DNA of 64,000 nucleotides from contig NZ_JADKSG010000001.1 of assembly GCF_015350805.1 (NCBI RefSeq), positions 496,001 to 560,000 on the forward strand, given 5' to 3'. Shown piece after piece: positions 63,761-64,000 of this stretch. Made by a program: the position numbers and the translations under genes. Each line of letters opens with the position of its first letter. The first letter of the stretch is position 1. The stretch is from Herbiconiux sp. VKM Ac-1786. GTDB taxonomy: Bacteria; Actinomycetota; Actinomycetes; Actinomycetales; Microbacteriaceae. Below the pieces are notes generated by a model, which was given only the letters and a program-made list of their open reading frames with translations, had not been told where the DNA came from and searched no databases.

Positions 63761-64000
63761 TTACCACACGTAGGCGAGGACTTCCCCACCCACGCCCTTC
63801 TTGCTCGCCTGACGGTCTGTCAAGAGACCCGAGGAGGTGGACAGGATCGCGACGCCGAGGCCACCGAGGACGGTGGGGATCTCGGTCGACTTCGCGTAGA
63901 CCCGGAGGCCGGGCTTCGACACGCGCTTGATGCCCGCGATCGAGCGCTCACGGTTCGGGCCGAACTTCAGGCTCAGGGTCAGGGTCTGACCGACCTTGGC
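63761..64000 (-). CDS. rpsH: Small ribosomal subunit protein uS8 (partial, 5' end outside window)
   Basis: The C-terminal 79 residues are present: [70 protein letters not shown], which covers the S8 signature. The frame is open at the window end. Confidence 0.96.
   Translation of the reverse strand, partial: AKVGQTLTLSLKFGPNRERSIAGIKRVSKPGLRVYAKSTEIPTVLGGLGVAILSTSSGLLTDRQASKKGVGGEVLAYVW

Overview
The window is about 70% GC, carries tightly packed genes with strong G/C third-position bias, and uses many GTG starts plus a few TTG starts. Gene content and order point to an actinobacterium of the order Micrococcales, most likely family Microbacteriaceae. Supporting signs are the DUF6350-purN-purH block, DUF3817 next to guaA, guaB beside guaB3, tsaEBD with rimI and alanine racemase, and an actinobacterial S10/spc/alpha ribosomal cluster with Lys/Ala-rich protein tails. 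It looks like core chromosome: I see no tRNA, rRNA, CRISPR array, prophage or insertion sequence.

Layout. 1-6.8 kb: partial membrane protein, purH, purN, DUF6350, small membrane protein, sucD and sucC, all on the minus strand. 7-9.3 kb: a lone secreted, LPLTG-anchored surface protein with a probable thioester domain. 9.5-15.2 kb: pcrA, a glycerophosphodiesterase, a Bax-inhibitor-1 family protein and a membrane acyltransferase. 15.3-25.4 kb: guaA, DUF3817, SURF1, a KhtTU-like K+/H+ antiporter pair, glpD, guaB3 and guaB (GMP synthesis plus respiration/ion genes). 25.6-31.8 kb: a branched-chain amino acid type ABC transporter (livHMGF) with its binding lipoprotein encoded convergently. 31.9-35.6 kb: RarD-type transporter, groES with two CIRCE operators, a methyltransferase and two DUF4190 proteins. 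35.6-45.4 kb: tsaD, rimI, tsaB, tsaE, two alanine racemases, acpS, glmS, coaA and glmM (t6A modification and cell-wall precursors). 45.4-64 kb: the ribosomal supercluster (S9, L13, truA, L17, rpoA, S11, S13, L36, IF-1, map, adk, secY, L15, L30, S5, L18, L6, partial S8). A complete mannitol PTS locus with ptsH and ptsI lies between infA and map.

Most genes are housekeeping and form coupled operons (ATGA, GTGA and TAATG overlaps). guaA, guaB and guaB3 concern the IMP-to-GMP branch, with purH/purN upstream of it. glmS and glmM make UDP-GlcNAc precursors and the racemases make D-Ala, all for peptidoglycan. EI, HPr, IICB, IIA and MtlD form a phosphoryl-transfer chain from PEP to fructose-6-phosphate, with a PRD-type regulator divergently encoded.

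The features most worth attention are: a recurrent TAnnnT box 5-7 nt before the start codon of twelve genes that lack a Shine-Dalgarno, implying widespread leaderless transcription; a guaA ORF with no ATG/GTG/TTG ahead of its conserved N-terminus but an ATT preceded by a good Shine-Dalgarno; a GuaB3 with Ser where IMPDH has its catalytic Cys; the thioester/LPLTG surface protein; the PTS locus inside the ribosomal cluster; and several inverted repeats in leaders of liv, khtT, rpoA and secY. I did not find an evident new defence or mobile system.
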